Below are positions 43,825-51,603 of a stretch of DNA of 64,000 nucleotides, one piece after another. This DNA is from Anderseniella sp963700885 (GTDB lineage: Bacteria > Pseudomonadota > Alphaproteobacteria > Rhizobiales > Aestuariivirgaceae): NCBI GenBank assembly GCA_963700885.1, contig CAVOZJ010000017.1, forward strand, positions 1 to 64,000. Reading direction: 5' to 3'. How positions within the stretch are numbered: the stretch's first letter is position 1; every line of letters starts with the position of its first letter. The notes under the pieces are model-generated. The model was not told the DNA's origin and did no database searches. It worked only from the letters and a program-made list of their open reading frames with translations. The position numbers and the translations under genes are program-made.

Positions 43825-44850
43825 TTGGCGAAAATCCGCAGAAAATCAGGCAAACCAACGCTGGCAGACGTCGCCAGAGCCGCCAATGTTAGCGCTATTA
43901 CTGCTTCGCGGGCGCTTCGCAAGCCTGAGGCGGTCTCTGCAGTGTTGCGTGAAAGAATCAACCGGGTTGTCGCGGAAATTGGTTATGTACCAAATACGGC
44001 GGCCCGGGCGCTCGCATCAGCGCATACCAATGTCATTGGGGTGATCATTCCGTCGGTCACCAACTCGGTTTTCGCCGATGTCCTGCGCGGGATTTACGAC
44101 GCCATTGAGAACACCCAGTATCAGGCACAACTCGGAAACACGAACTATTCCTCTATCAAGGAAGAAGAACTGTTACGGTTATTTCTGGGGCAGCGTCCCG
44201 CAGCGCTACTGGTAACCGGGTGCGACCTGTCAGGCGAAGCGCGCAATCTGCTCAAGGCCAACAATTGCCCGGTCGTGCAGATCATGGATCTGTCGCCCGA
44301 CCCGGTCGACATGGCAGTCGGACTCGACCATCGGGAGGCAGCCAGAACAGCTACTGCAGCTCTGCTCGCACATTCCTATCGACGGATCGGGTTTCTCGCG
44401 GCTCAAATGGACACACGCACCCGACAACGCCTTGAAGGCTACAGTATCGCAATGCAAACTGCGGGGTTGTTTGACGAGCGCCTGATAGTTACGACGCACA
44501 AACATTCAACTGTACTTCTCGGTGGCCAGCTGCTTTCAGAACTTTTTGCGCGCAACCCCGAAGCGGATGCATTGCAGGCAAACAACGACGATATCGCGCT
44601 TGGCGCGCTTTTTGAATGCCAGCGGCGGCGTATCCGAATTCCCGAAGACTTCGGGATTTCCGGATTCAACAATTTCGATATCGCCACTACGGTGCATCCA
44701 ACGCTCACCAGCGTAAGAACCTACCGTTACGAGATGGGCCGCACTGCCATAGACATGTTGATCGCTTCCATTTCAGGGAACCCGCCCGTTGAACGCACCG
44801 TCAATCTTGGGTTCGAACTGGTGGAACGTGAAAGCACTGCTCGAGCCTGA
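43825..44850 (+). CDS. LacI-family transcriptional regulator (GntR-like)
   Basis: The 341-residue repressor has an N-terminal helix-turn-helix at residues about 11-35 (TLADVARAANVSAITASRAL) and the hinge helix (NTAARALASAHTNVIGVIIP). A periplasmic-binding-protein-like sugar-binding core follows. It is closest in style to gluconate-type repressors. The start is TTG at 43825, with GGAG 6 bases upstream. It probably controls the flanking lactonase gene and the transporter operon through palindromes with the AGCGCT core. The helix-turn-helix codons also contain TGTTAGCGCTATTA (43887-43900), half of which resembles the operator. The gene converges with the last permease gene. Confidence 0.93.
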   Translation: MAKIRRKSGKPTLADVARAANVSAITASRALRKPEAVSAVLRERINRVVAEIGYVPNTAARALASAHTNVIGVIIPSVTNSVFADVLRGIYDAIENTQYQAQLGNTNYSSIKEEELLRLFLGQRPAALLVTGCDLSGEARNLLKANNCPVVQIMDLSPDPVDMAVGLDHREAARTATAALLAHSYRRIGFLAAQMDTRTRQRLEGYSIAMQTAGLFDERLIVTTHKHSTVLLGGQLLSELFARNPEADALQANNDDIALGALFECQRRRIRIPEDFGISGFNNFDIATTVHPTLTSVRTYRYEMGRTAIDMLIASISGNPPVERTVNLGFELVERESTARA

Positions 44851-44867
44851 CTAATCCGGTGGTTTAT

Positions 44868-45845
44868 TCATCGCAATGCTTTCTCGCGGCCGTAGAGGAG
44901 AAGCATCGCCAGGATGACAATGCCATATATGATCTGCCGGCCAAACTCGGCAATCTGCATGACCGAGAGTATCGACTGCAGCAATGTAACCAGAATTACC
45001 CCGGCGACCGTTCCCAGATAATTACCTCGCCCACCGAGGATCGAGGTTCCACCGAGCACAACCGAGGCAATGGCCGGCAAAAGGTAGGCATCGCCCATAG
45101 ACTGTGCAGCTTTGCCTGCGTAACCGGCCAGCAGGACACCGCCAAAGGCGGCCAGGGCGCCGGAGATTGAAAAAGCAAACATCACCAGGCGCTGTGTCGC
45201 GGCGCCTGACAGGAAGGCTGCACTCTCACGGTTGCCGATCGCGTAGACGGCACGGCCGAATGTTGTTCGATTAAGTGCAAAAACTGCAAAAGCGCCAATC
45301 ACGATCCATGCGAGAATGGCATTCGGAATCCCGAAAGCCAATGTACCGGTTGCCAGGTAGCGCATGCCAGCGGATGCTGAATCGGCGGGCGAAAAGCCGC
45401 CAGTATAGGCAACCATCAACCCTTGCGCGATTACGTTCATGGCCAACGTGACGATCATAGCCGGGATTCTTAGATAGGCGACACCTGCACCACTTACCAA
45501 GCCCATCATGAATCCGCAAAAAACTCCAAACGGAACCGCCAGTGTCTCGCCGAATGGTCCGTATGCGGTTGCTGCTGATGCCATCATCGCACCGGTGGTA
45601 ATGACCCATGGCACCGAAAGGTCGATCTGCCCGAGCAAAATGATCAACATCATACCCGTGGCAATTACTCCGAGAAATGATGCCACTTTAAGCTGCTGAA
45701 GTAGATATTCAGGGGAGAGGAAACTGCTTGAGTACAGGCTGCCGATCAGCAACAATACCACAATACAGCCGAATGCCACGACGATTGGCAGATTGATGCG
45801 CATGTACAGACGTCGGTGAACTGGAATTTGGACTTCGTCGGTCAT
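44868..45845 (-). CDS. Sugar ABC transporter permease (RbsC-like) 2
   Basis: The 325-residue inner-membrane permease of the ribose/xylose type (BPD_transp_2 family) has about 8-10 helices. It includes GMMLIILLGQIDLSVPWVITTGAM and ASVVLGGTSILGGRGNYLGTVAG, both family hallmarks. It is the last gene of the transporter operon and pairs with the permease upstream as a heterodimer. The ATG at 45845 gives MTDEVQIPVHRRLYMRINLP. The distance to the upstream stop is 9 bp. Confidence 0.93.
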   Translation of the reverse strand: MTDEVQIPVHRRLYMRINLPIVVAFGCIVVLLLIGSLYSSSFLSPEYLLQQLKVASFLGVIATGMMLIILLGQIDLSVPWVITTGAMMASAATAYGPFGETLAVPFGVFCGFMMGLVSGAGVAYLRIPAMIVTLAMNVIAQGLMVAYTGGFSPADSASAGMRYLATGTLAFGIPNAILAWIVIGAFAVFALNRTTFGRAVYAIGNRESAAFLSGAATQRLVMFAFSISGALAAFGGVLLAGYAGKAAQSMGDAYLLPAIASVVLGGTSILGGRGNYLGTVAGVILVTLLQSILSVMQIAEFGRQIIYGIVILAMLLLYGREKALR

Positions 45846-45854
45846 TTGCCTCTC

Positions 45855-46841
45855 TCACGAAAACATGTCGAGCCGGTTGCGGATATGAAACAGCCGGGCA
45901 GCACCGAATGTAATGGCGAGTGCCAGAACGATTCCCTGGAAAAGCGGCTGCCACAATGGGTCGAAGTCAAAAACGAACAGCAAATCACCGATGGCGCGGA
46001 AGGCCAGTGCCCCGAATATGGCGCCAATAGCGCTCCCGCGGCCGCCATAAAGCGACACACCTCCGAGCACCACGGCGGCAATGGAAAACAGGGTATAGTT
46101 GTCGCCGTTCGCTAGTGATGCCTCACCGGAATAGGTAAAAAAGGTAAGGAAGAGCCCGGCAAGCGACGCAAACAGACCTCCAACTGCAAATGCGGTGAAT
46201 CGGGCAAGCCGGGTGGGCATGCCCGACATGTATGCAGCCATCTCGGACGAACCGACAGCGTATATCGTTCGCCCGACCACGGACCGTCGCAGTGGCACCC
46301 AGATCAGCAGTACAACAGCGCCAAGAAAAACCAGGCTGGCAGGAATTGTACCAAAGAGCTTGCCAGTGAACGCATCGGCAAGACCTGCTGCAAACTCGGG
46401 GTTGGTACCCGGATAGGGCCGTAGCCAGAGAGCAATCCCGAAGAAGACTGCGCCGGTTGCAATGGTCGTGACAATTGGCTGCAAACGTCCATAGATCACG
46501 ATCAACCCGTTGACGGCGCCGCACGCAAGGCCGGTACCCATTACAGCGCATACACCGAGCGCGACCTGCCACGGCGGACCTCCCAGGACATGGGATCCAA
46601 CGCAGTTGGCAAGAATGAAAATCATGCCAACCGAAAGGTCGATACCTGCAGTCAACACGACGAGTGTCTGTGCCATGGCGACAAGCGCCAGAATAACACC
46701 CTTGTTGGCTGCCGTCTGAACCACGTTGGGGGAAAAGCCCGCCGGATGGTTCGAAACATAGATGGCAAACATTGCAATGAAAAGCAGGAACGCAAGCAAT
46801 GTCCCGCGTTGCTCCACCAAGAGAAACCGCCAGTCCTTCAT
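45855..46841 (-). CDS. Sugar ABC transporter permease (RbsC-like) 1
   Basis: The 328-residue permease is of the same family as its neighbour. It has LVVLTAGIDLSVGMIFILANCVG and AAVVLGGVSLYGGRGSAIGAIFG. Two different permeases in one operon are common for sugar importers of the rhamnose, autoinducer-2 and galactofuranose kind, and make simple ribose transport less likely. The ATG at 46841 overlaps the ATPase stop by 4 bases. Confidence 0.93.
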   Translation of the reverse strand: MKDWRFLLVEQRGTLLAFLLFIAMFAIYVSNHPAGFSPNVVQTAANKGVILALVAMAQTLVVLTAGIDLSVGMIFILANCVGSHVLGGPPWQVALGVCAVMGTGLACGAVNGLIVIYGRLQPIVTTIATGAVFFGIALWLRPYPGTNPEFAAGLADAFTGKLFGTIPASLVFLGAVVLLIWVPLRRSVVGRTIYAVGSSEMAAYMSGMPTRLARFTAFAVGGLFASLAGLFLTFFTYSGEASLANGDNYTLFSIAAVVLGGVSLYGGRGSAIGAIFGALAFRAIGDLLFVFDFDPLWQPLFQGIVLALAITFGAARLFHIRNRLDMFS

Positions 46842-48391
46842 GCGTAGTCCGCCATCGCTTTAACCAGTTTACCGGATTGAGGTGTGATATTCAGCGCGCT
46901 GCCAACAAGTGCATGCTCGGTAATTTCGTCACCAGAAAGTGTGGTTCTGATTTCGCCGTCATACATTACCATTACCTTGTGGCAGCACCCGATAAGTTCA
47001 TCATAATCGGTGGAATACAGGATAATCGCGGCACCCTCATCACTCAACTTGCGCATGAGCTGGTACAATTCCTGTTTTGTGCCGACGTCGATGCCGCGGG
47101 TCGGATCGTTGAGCAGAACTATTTTGGGCGAGATCATCAGCCATTTGGCGATGACCACTTTCTGCTGGTTGCCGCCAGACAGCGCACTGACCGGTATGTC
47201 AACACCATCACTGCGGATGCCGAGAAGAGTGATCATGTCATTGACAGCGGAATTTTCGGCAGATCGATTGATCACACCGAATGTCGACAACCAGCCAAGT
47301 GCAGCGAAAGACAGATTCTGCAGAACTGACATCGGCAGCATCAGCCCCTCGGTCTTCCGGTCTTCCGGGATGAGCGCCATGTTGATCCCGTCAGATTTGG
47401 CATAGCGCGGGCTTTTCACCTTCACCGGTTTTCCGTCAATGACAATTTCACCGGACACATTCTTCAACACACCAAACAAAGCAAGCAGAAGCTCGCGCTG
47501 TCCCTGTCCGTCAAGGCCACCCAGGCCAACGATCTCGCCGGGCAATACTGAAAGCGAGATCTTATTGAGTTTGCTGAGCCACGACAGGTTTCTCACCTCA
47601 AGTGCCGGTGTCTCTTCATTCAAATCGACATGGCGCTTTTCCGGAAATACGTGCTTGTATTCGCGGCCGATCATCATCTCCACTACCTCGTTGTCGGATT
47701 TGGCACCGGCTTCATAACTCTCGACATTGCGCCCGTTGCGAAACACCGTGCATTCATCGGCGAGTTCAGCAATCTCATGCATGCGATGAGAGATATAAAG
47801 CAGTGCCATTCCCTCGGTACGCAATCGTTTGAGCACCGACATGACACGGGTAACGTCGGAGGCGGTCAGCGCCGATGTTGCCTCATCCAGGATCAACACG
47901 CGCGGTTGGCGTGCCAATGCCTTGGCGATCTCTACAATCTGCTGGCGCGACAGGGGGAGGTCACCGACGCGCGCACGTGGATGAATATCTTCACCGCCTG
48001 CTTTTGCCAGCGCTTCTTCTGCCTTTAGGCGCTGCGCCTTGTGGTCAATAAGCCCGAGCCACGTGGGTGGATTGCTGACAACAATGTTGTCCGCGACCGT
48101 CAGGTCCGGGATCAGGGAGAGTTCCTGAAAAATGCATACAATGCCTGAGCGATTGGCCGCAGCGGGGTCGGGAAAGCTGATTTCCCGGCCATCCAGGAAC
48201 ATACGACCCTCATCTGGAGCGACCACACCAGACATCACCTTTATCAATGTCGATTTGCCCGCGCCATTTTCACCGAGGATTGCGTGAACCCGCCCGGCGT
48301 GCACTTTCAGGTCGGCATCTTCGAGGGCATGCACACCCCCGTAACGTTTGGAAATGCCCTCCATGCGGAACAGCGCCATTCCGTCGGTCAT
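46838..48391 (-). CDS. Sugar ABC transporter ATP-binding protein (RbsA-like)
   Basis: The 517-residue protein has two fused ATPase domains. The first is complete: GENGAGKSTLIKVMSG, signature LSRQQIVEIAKAL, then LILDEATSAL. The second has the degenerate Walker A GLDGQGQRELL and a good signature LSGGNQQKVVIAKWL with LLNDPTRGID, as is normal for RbsA/MglA/XylG proteins. It powers import of the sugar delivered by the binding protein encoded 69 bp upstream. The start at 48391 gives MTDGMALFRMEGISKRYGG; internal Met at codon 5 is an alternative. Confidence 0.94.
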   Translation of the reverse strand: MTDGMALFRMEGISKRYGGVHALEDADLKVHAGRVHAILGENGAGKSTLIKVMSGVVAPDEGRMFLDGREISFPDPAAANRSGIVCIFQELSLIPDLTVADNIVVSNPPTWLGLIDHKAQRLKAEEALAKAGGEDIHPRARVGDLPLSRQQIVEIAKALARQPRVLILDEATSALTASDVTRVMSVLKRLRTEGMALLYISHRMHEIAELADECTVFRNGRNVESYEAGAKSDNEVVEMMIGREYKHVFPEKRHVDLNEETPALEVRNLSWLSKLNKISLSVLPGEIVGLGGLDGQGQRELLLALFGVLKNVSGEIVIDGKPVKVKSPRYAKSDGINMALIPEDRKTEGLMLPMSVLQNLSFAALGWLSTFGVINRSAENSAVNDMITLLGIRSDGVDIPVSALSGGNQQKVVIAKWLMISPKIVLLNDPTRGIDVGTKQELYQLMRKLSDEGAAIILYSTDYDELIGCCHKVMVMYDGEIRTTLSGDEITEHALVGSALNITPQSGKLVKAMADYA

Positions 48392-48460
48392 ATTATCCCG
48401 TCCGCGATTGCAGGCCGCGGGACAAATGCCACGCGGCCATACTCCGTTGCAATAACAATG

Positions 48461-49600
48461 CTACTGATTCTGCTTGTCCTGGCTCATGATTTCCTGGGCG
48501 GTAAAATTGATGCCGCAGGTGGGAAAAGAATTGCCGACGAAGAAGTTGTCAGACTGATCAGAGTAAAAGTTCACTCCATCCTTGAAATCCGGATCTTCGA
48601 CAATTGCCAGGGGAAGTTTGACTGACTGTGGCACCACCTTACCCATCAGCGCGTCGATTGCCGTTTTCATTGCAACTGCAACCTGCGCCGGACCAGTGCC
48701 TGCTGATGAGCAAACTAGCCCGCTGGATGCATACTTGGAGCAAAATTTCCGAAACCCGTTCTCGGTTTCACCGCCAAACGGTACGAACGGGTGTTTTGCG
48801 TCTATCATGGCCTGCACGACGCCGGTGTCGCCGCCCTGGGCGGTGATCCCGTCGAAATGGCCATGAACCGCTATTGCGTCGGCGGTTGCCTTCTGAGCAG
48901 TGCCGTCATCCCATTTCCCCACAACTTCGATCACCTCCCACTTCTTTCCGGTGCCGTCGAGAACCTCGTGAATACCATTATGGCGGTCCGTATCAACAGA
49001 CGTACCTGCAACCCCGCGCACTTCGAGGACCTTGCCGCCGTCGGGGACGTGCTTGGCGAGCCATGTAGCCCATAGCTTGCCGAGACCCTTCTGATCCACA
49101 TTGACGTTGATCGCATCCTGTGTGTCCAGAATGTTGTCGAAAGCGACAAGGATCACACCGGCTTCCTTGGCTCGCCTGATGACAGGTGCAAAGGCTTGCG
49201 GATTCTGCGCATTGACCACGATGGCGTCATAACCGGAATCGATAAAGTTGTTGATTGCCGAGATCTGTGCAGCAACATCCTCGCCTGTGGAAACAACCTT
49301 GAACTCCTTCAGGACCGCAGCGACTTCCGGTTGCGCAGCATAGGCTTTGGCGGTCTGAATCATCTGGATGCGCCAGGTGTTGGCAACATAGCCATTGGCC
49401 AGCGCGAGCCGGTATGGCCCCGGTTTTGCCTGATACTGGAAAAATTTGGTATCTGCCGACCAGGGTACGTAGCACTCCTGATCAGCGGCTGGTCCGGAGA
49501 CTATTGCGGGTTCTGCGACTGCAGCCGTGCTGATGGAGAGTGCCAGAAAAAGTGATGCGCCAAGTCCTCCTGCGTATTTCGACATGGAATAGTGTTTCAT
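48461..49600 (-). CDS. Sugar ABC transporter periplasmic binding protein
   Basis: The 379-residue type I periplasmic binding protein of the ribose-binding family is exported by a signal peptide (residues 1-29, cut near AVA/EP). YRLALANGYVANTWRIQMIQTAKA, SGYDAIVVNAQNPQAFAPV, VLEVRGVAGTSVDTDRHNG and DGITAQGGDTG follow the sugar-binding fold. It has four to five Cys in the mature part, more than usual. It is first in the transporter operon. Its promoter region contains two operator-like palindromes (O2, O3), and TTGACA-N18-TACAAA lies over O2 on the minus strand. Confidence 0.93.
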   Translation of the reverse strand: MKHYSMSKYAGGLGASLFLALSISTAAVAEPAIVSGPAADQECYVPWSADTKFFQYQAKPGPYRLALANGYVANTWRIQMIQTAKAYAAQPEVAAVLKEFKVVSTGEDVAAQISAINNFIDSGYDAIVVNAQNPQAFAPVIRRAKEAGVILVAFDNILDTQDAINVNVDQKGLGKLWATWLAKHVPDGGKVLEVRGVAGTSVDTDRHNGIHEVLDGTGKKWEVIEVVGKWDDGTAQKATADAIAVHGHFDGITAQGGDTGVVQAMIDAKHPFVPFGGETENGFRKFCSKYASSGLVCSSAGTGPAQVAVAMKTAIDALMGKVVPQSVKLPLAIVEDPDFKDGVNFYSDQSDNFFVGNSFPTCGINFTAQEIMSQDKQNQ

Positions 49601-49763
49601 GTGGTTCCTCCCGTGTTGTTGTTATGCCGTGATCGGAATTGCCTGCCCGGTAGCCGGCTGTTCAGATAACCGGTATTCAATTGCTGGCTATTCCTCCCGG
49701 CAGTTTGAAAAGAGGTCATGCCGATTGGACATTTGCCCCTCGGGATGAATTTGTAGTCGGTAT

Positions 49764-49779
49764 TTGACAGCGCTGTCAA
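49764..49779. promoter_or_regulatory. LacI-family operator O2
   Basis: TTGACAGCGCTGTCAA is a perfect 16-bp palindrome with core AGCGCT and central CG. Each arm is also a TTGACA -35 hexamer. On the minus strand this is spaced 18 bases from TACAAA, so a bound repressor would block the transporter promoter. Confidence 0.7.
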
Positions 49780-49853
49780 TACACCTAAAGATGGAGATAG
49801 TTGAACAAATATGGGAATAAACCATGCAATTATCGGGTTTTCCTCATAAAATT

Positions 49854-49867
49854 TGTTAGCGCTTGCA
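49854..49867. promoter_or_regulatory. LacI-family operator O3
   Basis: TGTTAGCGCTTGCA shares TGNTAGCGCT and the final GCA with O1 (43764-43777). It lies 122 bp upstream of the SMP-30 start and 89 bp from O2, which would permit repression of that gene or looping with O2. Confidence 0.6.
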
Positions 49868-49988
49868 AAAGCTTGAGCTTTGAGCTGATCTTCGGGCATC
49901 GGCCGTTGGATTGACGGATGTGTAACTGTTGAAAATTCTTCGACACGCGGACTGGCCAATTGAGGCTGCAAATTGGGAGGACAGGTAG

Positions 49989-50906
49989 GTGGCAATGATT
50001 GGCGACAATTACGATTATGTGGACAACCGGTTTCACGAATTGGTTGTATCTACGGCAAAATTGGAGATGTTGTATGATAAGTGCCGCTGGGCAGAAGGTC
50101 CGGCCTGGTTTGACGACGGCGGGTTCCTCGTATGGAGCGATATACCCAACAACCGAATCTTGCGGTGGGTACCGGATATCGGTGTTGGAGTGTTCCGGGC
50201 GCCGTCCAACTACACAAATGGCAATACTCGTGACCTTCAGGGACGCCTGATTTCCTGCGAACACGGTACCAGACGCGTCACACGGACTGAAGTCGACGGA
50301 ACGATTACCGTTATTGCAGAACGGCATGACAACAAGCGCCTCAACTCACCCAATGATGTCGTCGTGAAGTCCGATGGGACGATCTGGTTTACAGATCCGC
50401 CATACGGGATCATGAGTGACTATGAAGGGCATCGGAGTCAGCAAGAACAGGATGGCTGTTTCGTATTCAGGGTTGATCCGGCGGATGGTTCGCTCACTGT
50501 CGTCGCCGACGATTTCGTCAAGCCGAACGGTCTGGCTTTTTCACCAGACGAGTCGCTTTTGTATGTCGCCGATTCAGCCTTGAGTCATGATCCAGAAGGA
50601 CCTCATCATATCAGGGTGTTTGAAGTTGGAAGCGATAACCTGCTGCATCGTTCCCGGATTTTTGCCGAAATCTCTCCAGGCGTGCCGGACGGCTTGCGTC
50701 TTGACGTCAGTGGTAACATCTGGACCAGCGCCCAGGACGGAGTTCACTGCTATTCAGCCCAGGCAGAACTACTCGGAAGGATAAAATTGCCACAGCCGGT
50801 GTCTAATTTGACATTCGGCGGTCCTAAGCGCAATCGCTTGTTCATTACTTCGACGCATGCGCTTTACGCATTGTATGTGGCAACCAACGGTGTTCAGAGG
50901 CCCTGA
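49989..50906 (+). CDS. SMP-30/gluconolactonase family protein
   Basis: The 305-residue six-bladed beta-propeller is probably a metal-dependent sugar lactonase. It has WAEGPAWFDDGGFLVWSDIPNNRI with the first metal Glu, RLNSPNDVVVKSDGTIWFTDPP with the Asn ligand, PNGLAFSPDESLLYVADS and VPDGLRLDVSGNIW with the catalytic Asp. The start is GTG 49989, with GGGAGG 8 bases upstream; ATG 49995 is an alternative. It is divergent from the binding-protein gene. Two unrelated lactonases in one cassette suggest a pathway in which a sugar is oxidised to a lactone and opened; the dehydrogenase and dehydratase are not encoded here. Confidence 0.9.
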   Translation: MAMIGDNYDYVDNRFHELVVSTAKLEMLYDKCRWAEGPAWFDDGGFLVWSDIPNNRILRWVPDIGVGVFRAPSNYTNGNTRDLQGRLISCEHGTRRVTRTEVDGTITVIAERHDNKRLNSPNDVVVKSDGTIWFTDPPYGIMSDYEGHRSQQEQDGCFVFRVDPADGSLTVVADDFVKPNGLAFSPDESLLYVADSALSHDPEGPHHIRVFEVGSDNLLHRSRIFAEISPGVPDGLRLDVSGNIWTSAQDGVHCYSAQAELLGRIKLPQPVSNLTFGGPKRNRLFITSTHALYALYVATNGVQRP

Positions 50907-50964
50907 ATTCAGTATCTACGAGTTTAAGAACGTTCATAAATACCAGATCTCGAGCAGCGCGCGG

Positions 50965-51066
50965 GTGCGCGATGCGCTGCAGGCAGCAGATCGCGCCGCA
51001 TGTGGTCCGATCGCGCCGCCGGATGGGTTGTACCTGGTAAGGGTCGATTACTCAGGCAACCATTGA
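50965..51066 (+). pseudogene. truA: Orphan truA 3' end (right direct repeat, candidate attR)
   Basis: The first 45 bases are identical to 42614-42658 in truA. The frame continues GPIAPPDGLYLVRVDYSGNH and stops at 51066. The functional truA ends GPVAPPDGLYLIKVEY. The changes (V/I, I/V, K/R, E/D) are conservative, so this is a real truA allele end rather than decayed DNA. Sequence left of 50965 is not truA. The fragment ends convergently over the 3' end of the next gene, as the original truA would have. It is best explained as the displaced end of the ancestral truA. Confidence 0.8.
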
Positions 51067-51603
51067 CGCCACGATTGACATGGCAAGATCTCCGGCAACC
51101 AGCATGGACGCGGTAAACGCGGAAATGTCCAGAGCGGCTTTTGCAACGTACCAGCGATAGTACAGCGACCAAATGATGACGCTCAGGCTCAGTACCGTAC
51201 TGGTGCCGGCACCAATTATTCCCGTTTGCAGCAAAATGAACACTGGCACCAGGGCAGCAATGACGTACACGCTCGACCAGTTGTAGGCCACGATATAGCG
51301 GACATAGTGGTATTGCCGGTCCAGCAGACGGGCCACGGTGATCATGACCCACGGCCACAGCACCCATAAGAGTGCAAGCAGGGCGAAGGCACTGAACCAG
51401 GCTCGTTCCGGCTGCGGTGGTGATGCCAGCCGCGCGCCTGCGGAAGATGAATACAGGTAAAGCGGTGCAACAAATATGAGTGCTGCAAAGGAGTTCCAAA
51501 ATCCGTCGGCGCTCAGGTTGAAATCATCGAGACCGTCTTCATCCATGCACACCAGGCGCCAGCAGGCCTTGAGTGCACGCACTGCCTCAAGCGCAAAATT
51601 CAC
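51052..51603 (-). CDS. Hypothetical membrane protein (in dapE operon)
   Basis: I do not recognise a characterised family. The 183-residue protein has an N-terminal soluble stretch (LKACWRLVCMDEDGLDDFNLSADGFW). About five hydrophobic helices follow (SFAALIFVAPLYLYS, FALLALLWVLWPWVMI, SVYVIAALVPVFILL, STVLSLSVIIWSLYY, ASMLVAGDLAMSIVASMV). The arrangement is Yip1-like. Its start overlaps the dapE stop by 4 bases, so it is translated with dapE. Its 3' end overlaps the orphan truA end on the opposite strand. Confidence 0.75.
   Translation of the reverse strand: MNFALEAVRALKACWRLVCMDEDGLDDFNLSADGFWNSFAALIFVAPLYLYSSSAGARLASPPQPERAWFSAFALLALLWVLWPWVMITVARLLDRQYHYVRYIVAYNWSSVYVIAALVPVFILLQTGIIGAGTSTVLSLSVIIWSLYYRWYVAKAALDISAFTASMLVAGDLAMSIVASMVA

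Larger units (their letters stand above)
49601..49988. other. 388-bp divergent control region of the sugar cassette
   Basis: There is no gene between the binding-protein and SMP-30 starts. It carries operators O2 and O3, with centres 89 bp apart. A minus-strand promoter-like pair, TTGACA (49774-49779) and TACAAA (49750-49755), overlaps O2. Both divergent units are therefore probably controlled together. Confidence 0.65.
42614..51009. mobile_element. Putative 8.35-kb metabolic islet inserted at the truA 3' end
   Basis: The segment is bracketed by the 45-bp truA repeats and contains only a sugar/lactone catabolic set: lactonase, LacI regulator, two permeases, ATPase, binding protein and SMP-30 protein. 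At its right end lies an orphan truA 3' end joined to the gene that overlaps dapE. This pattern (gene kept intact at one end, displaced 3' end at the other) is that of site-specific integration into a gene end. No integrase, excisionase or transposase is encoded. Recombinase-in-trans, loss of the integrase, or homologous replacement between truA alleles are all possible. Base composition is not obviously different by eye. Confidence 0.55.

Noticed and set aside
43887..43900. TGTTAGCGCTATTA inside the LacI gene as a fourth operator
   Set aside because: Only the left half matches the palindrome, and the bases encode the conserved helix-turn-helix, so chance is sufficient.
43713..43961. N-terminal extension of the lactonase
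   Set aside because: It would run antisense through operator O1, the LacI promoter and the LacI start, and has no homology to the family.
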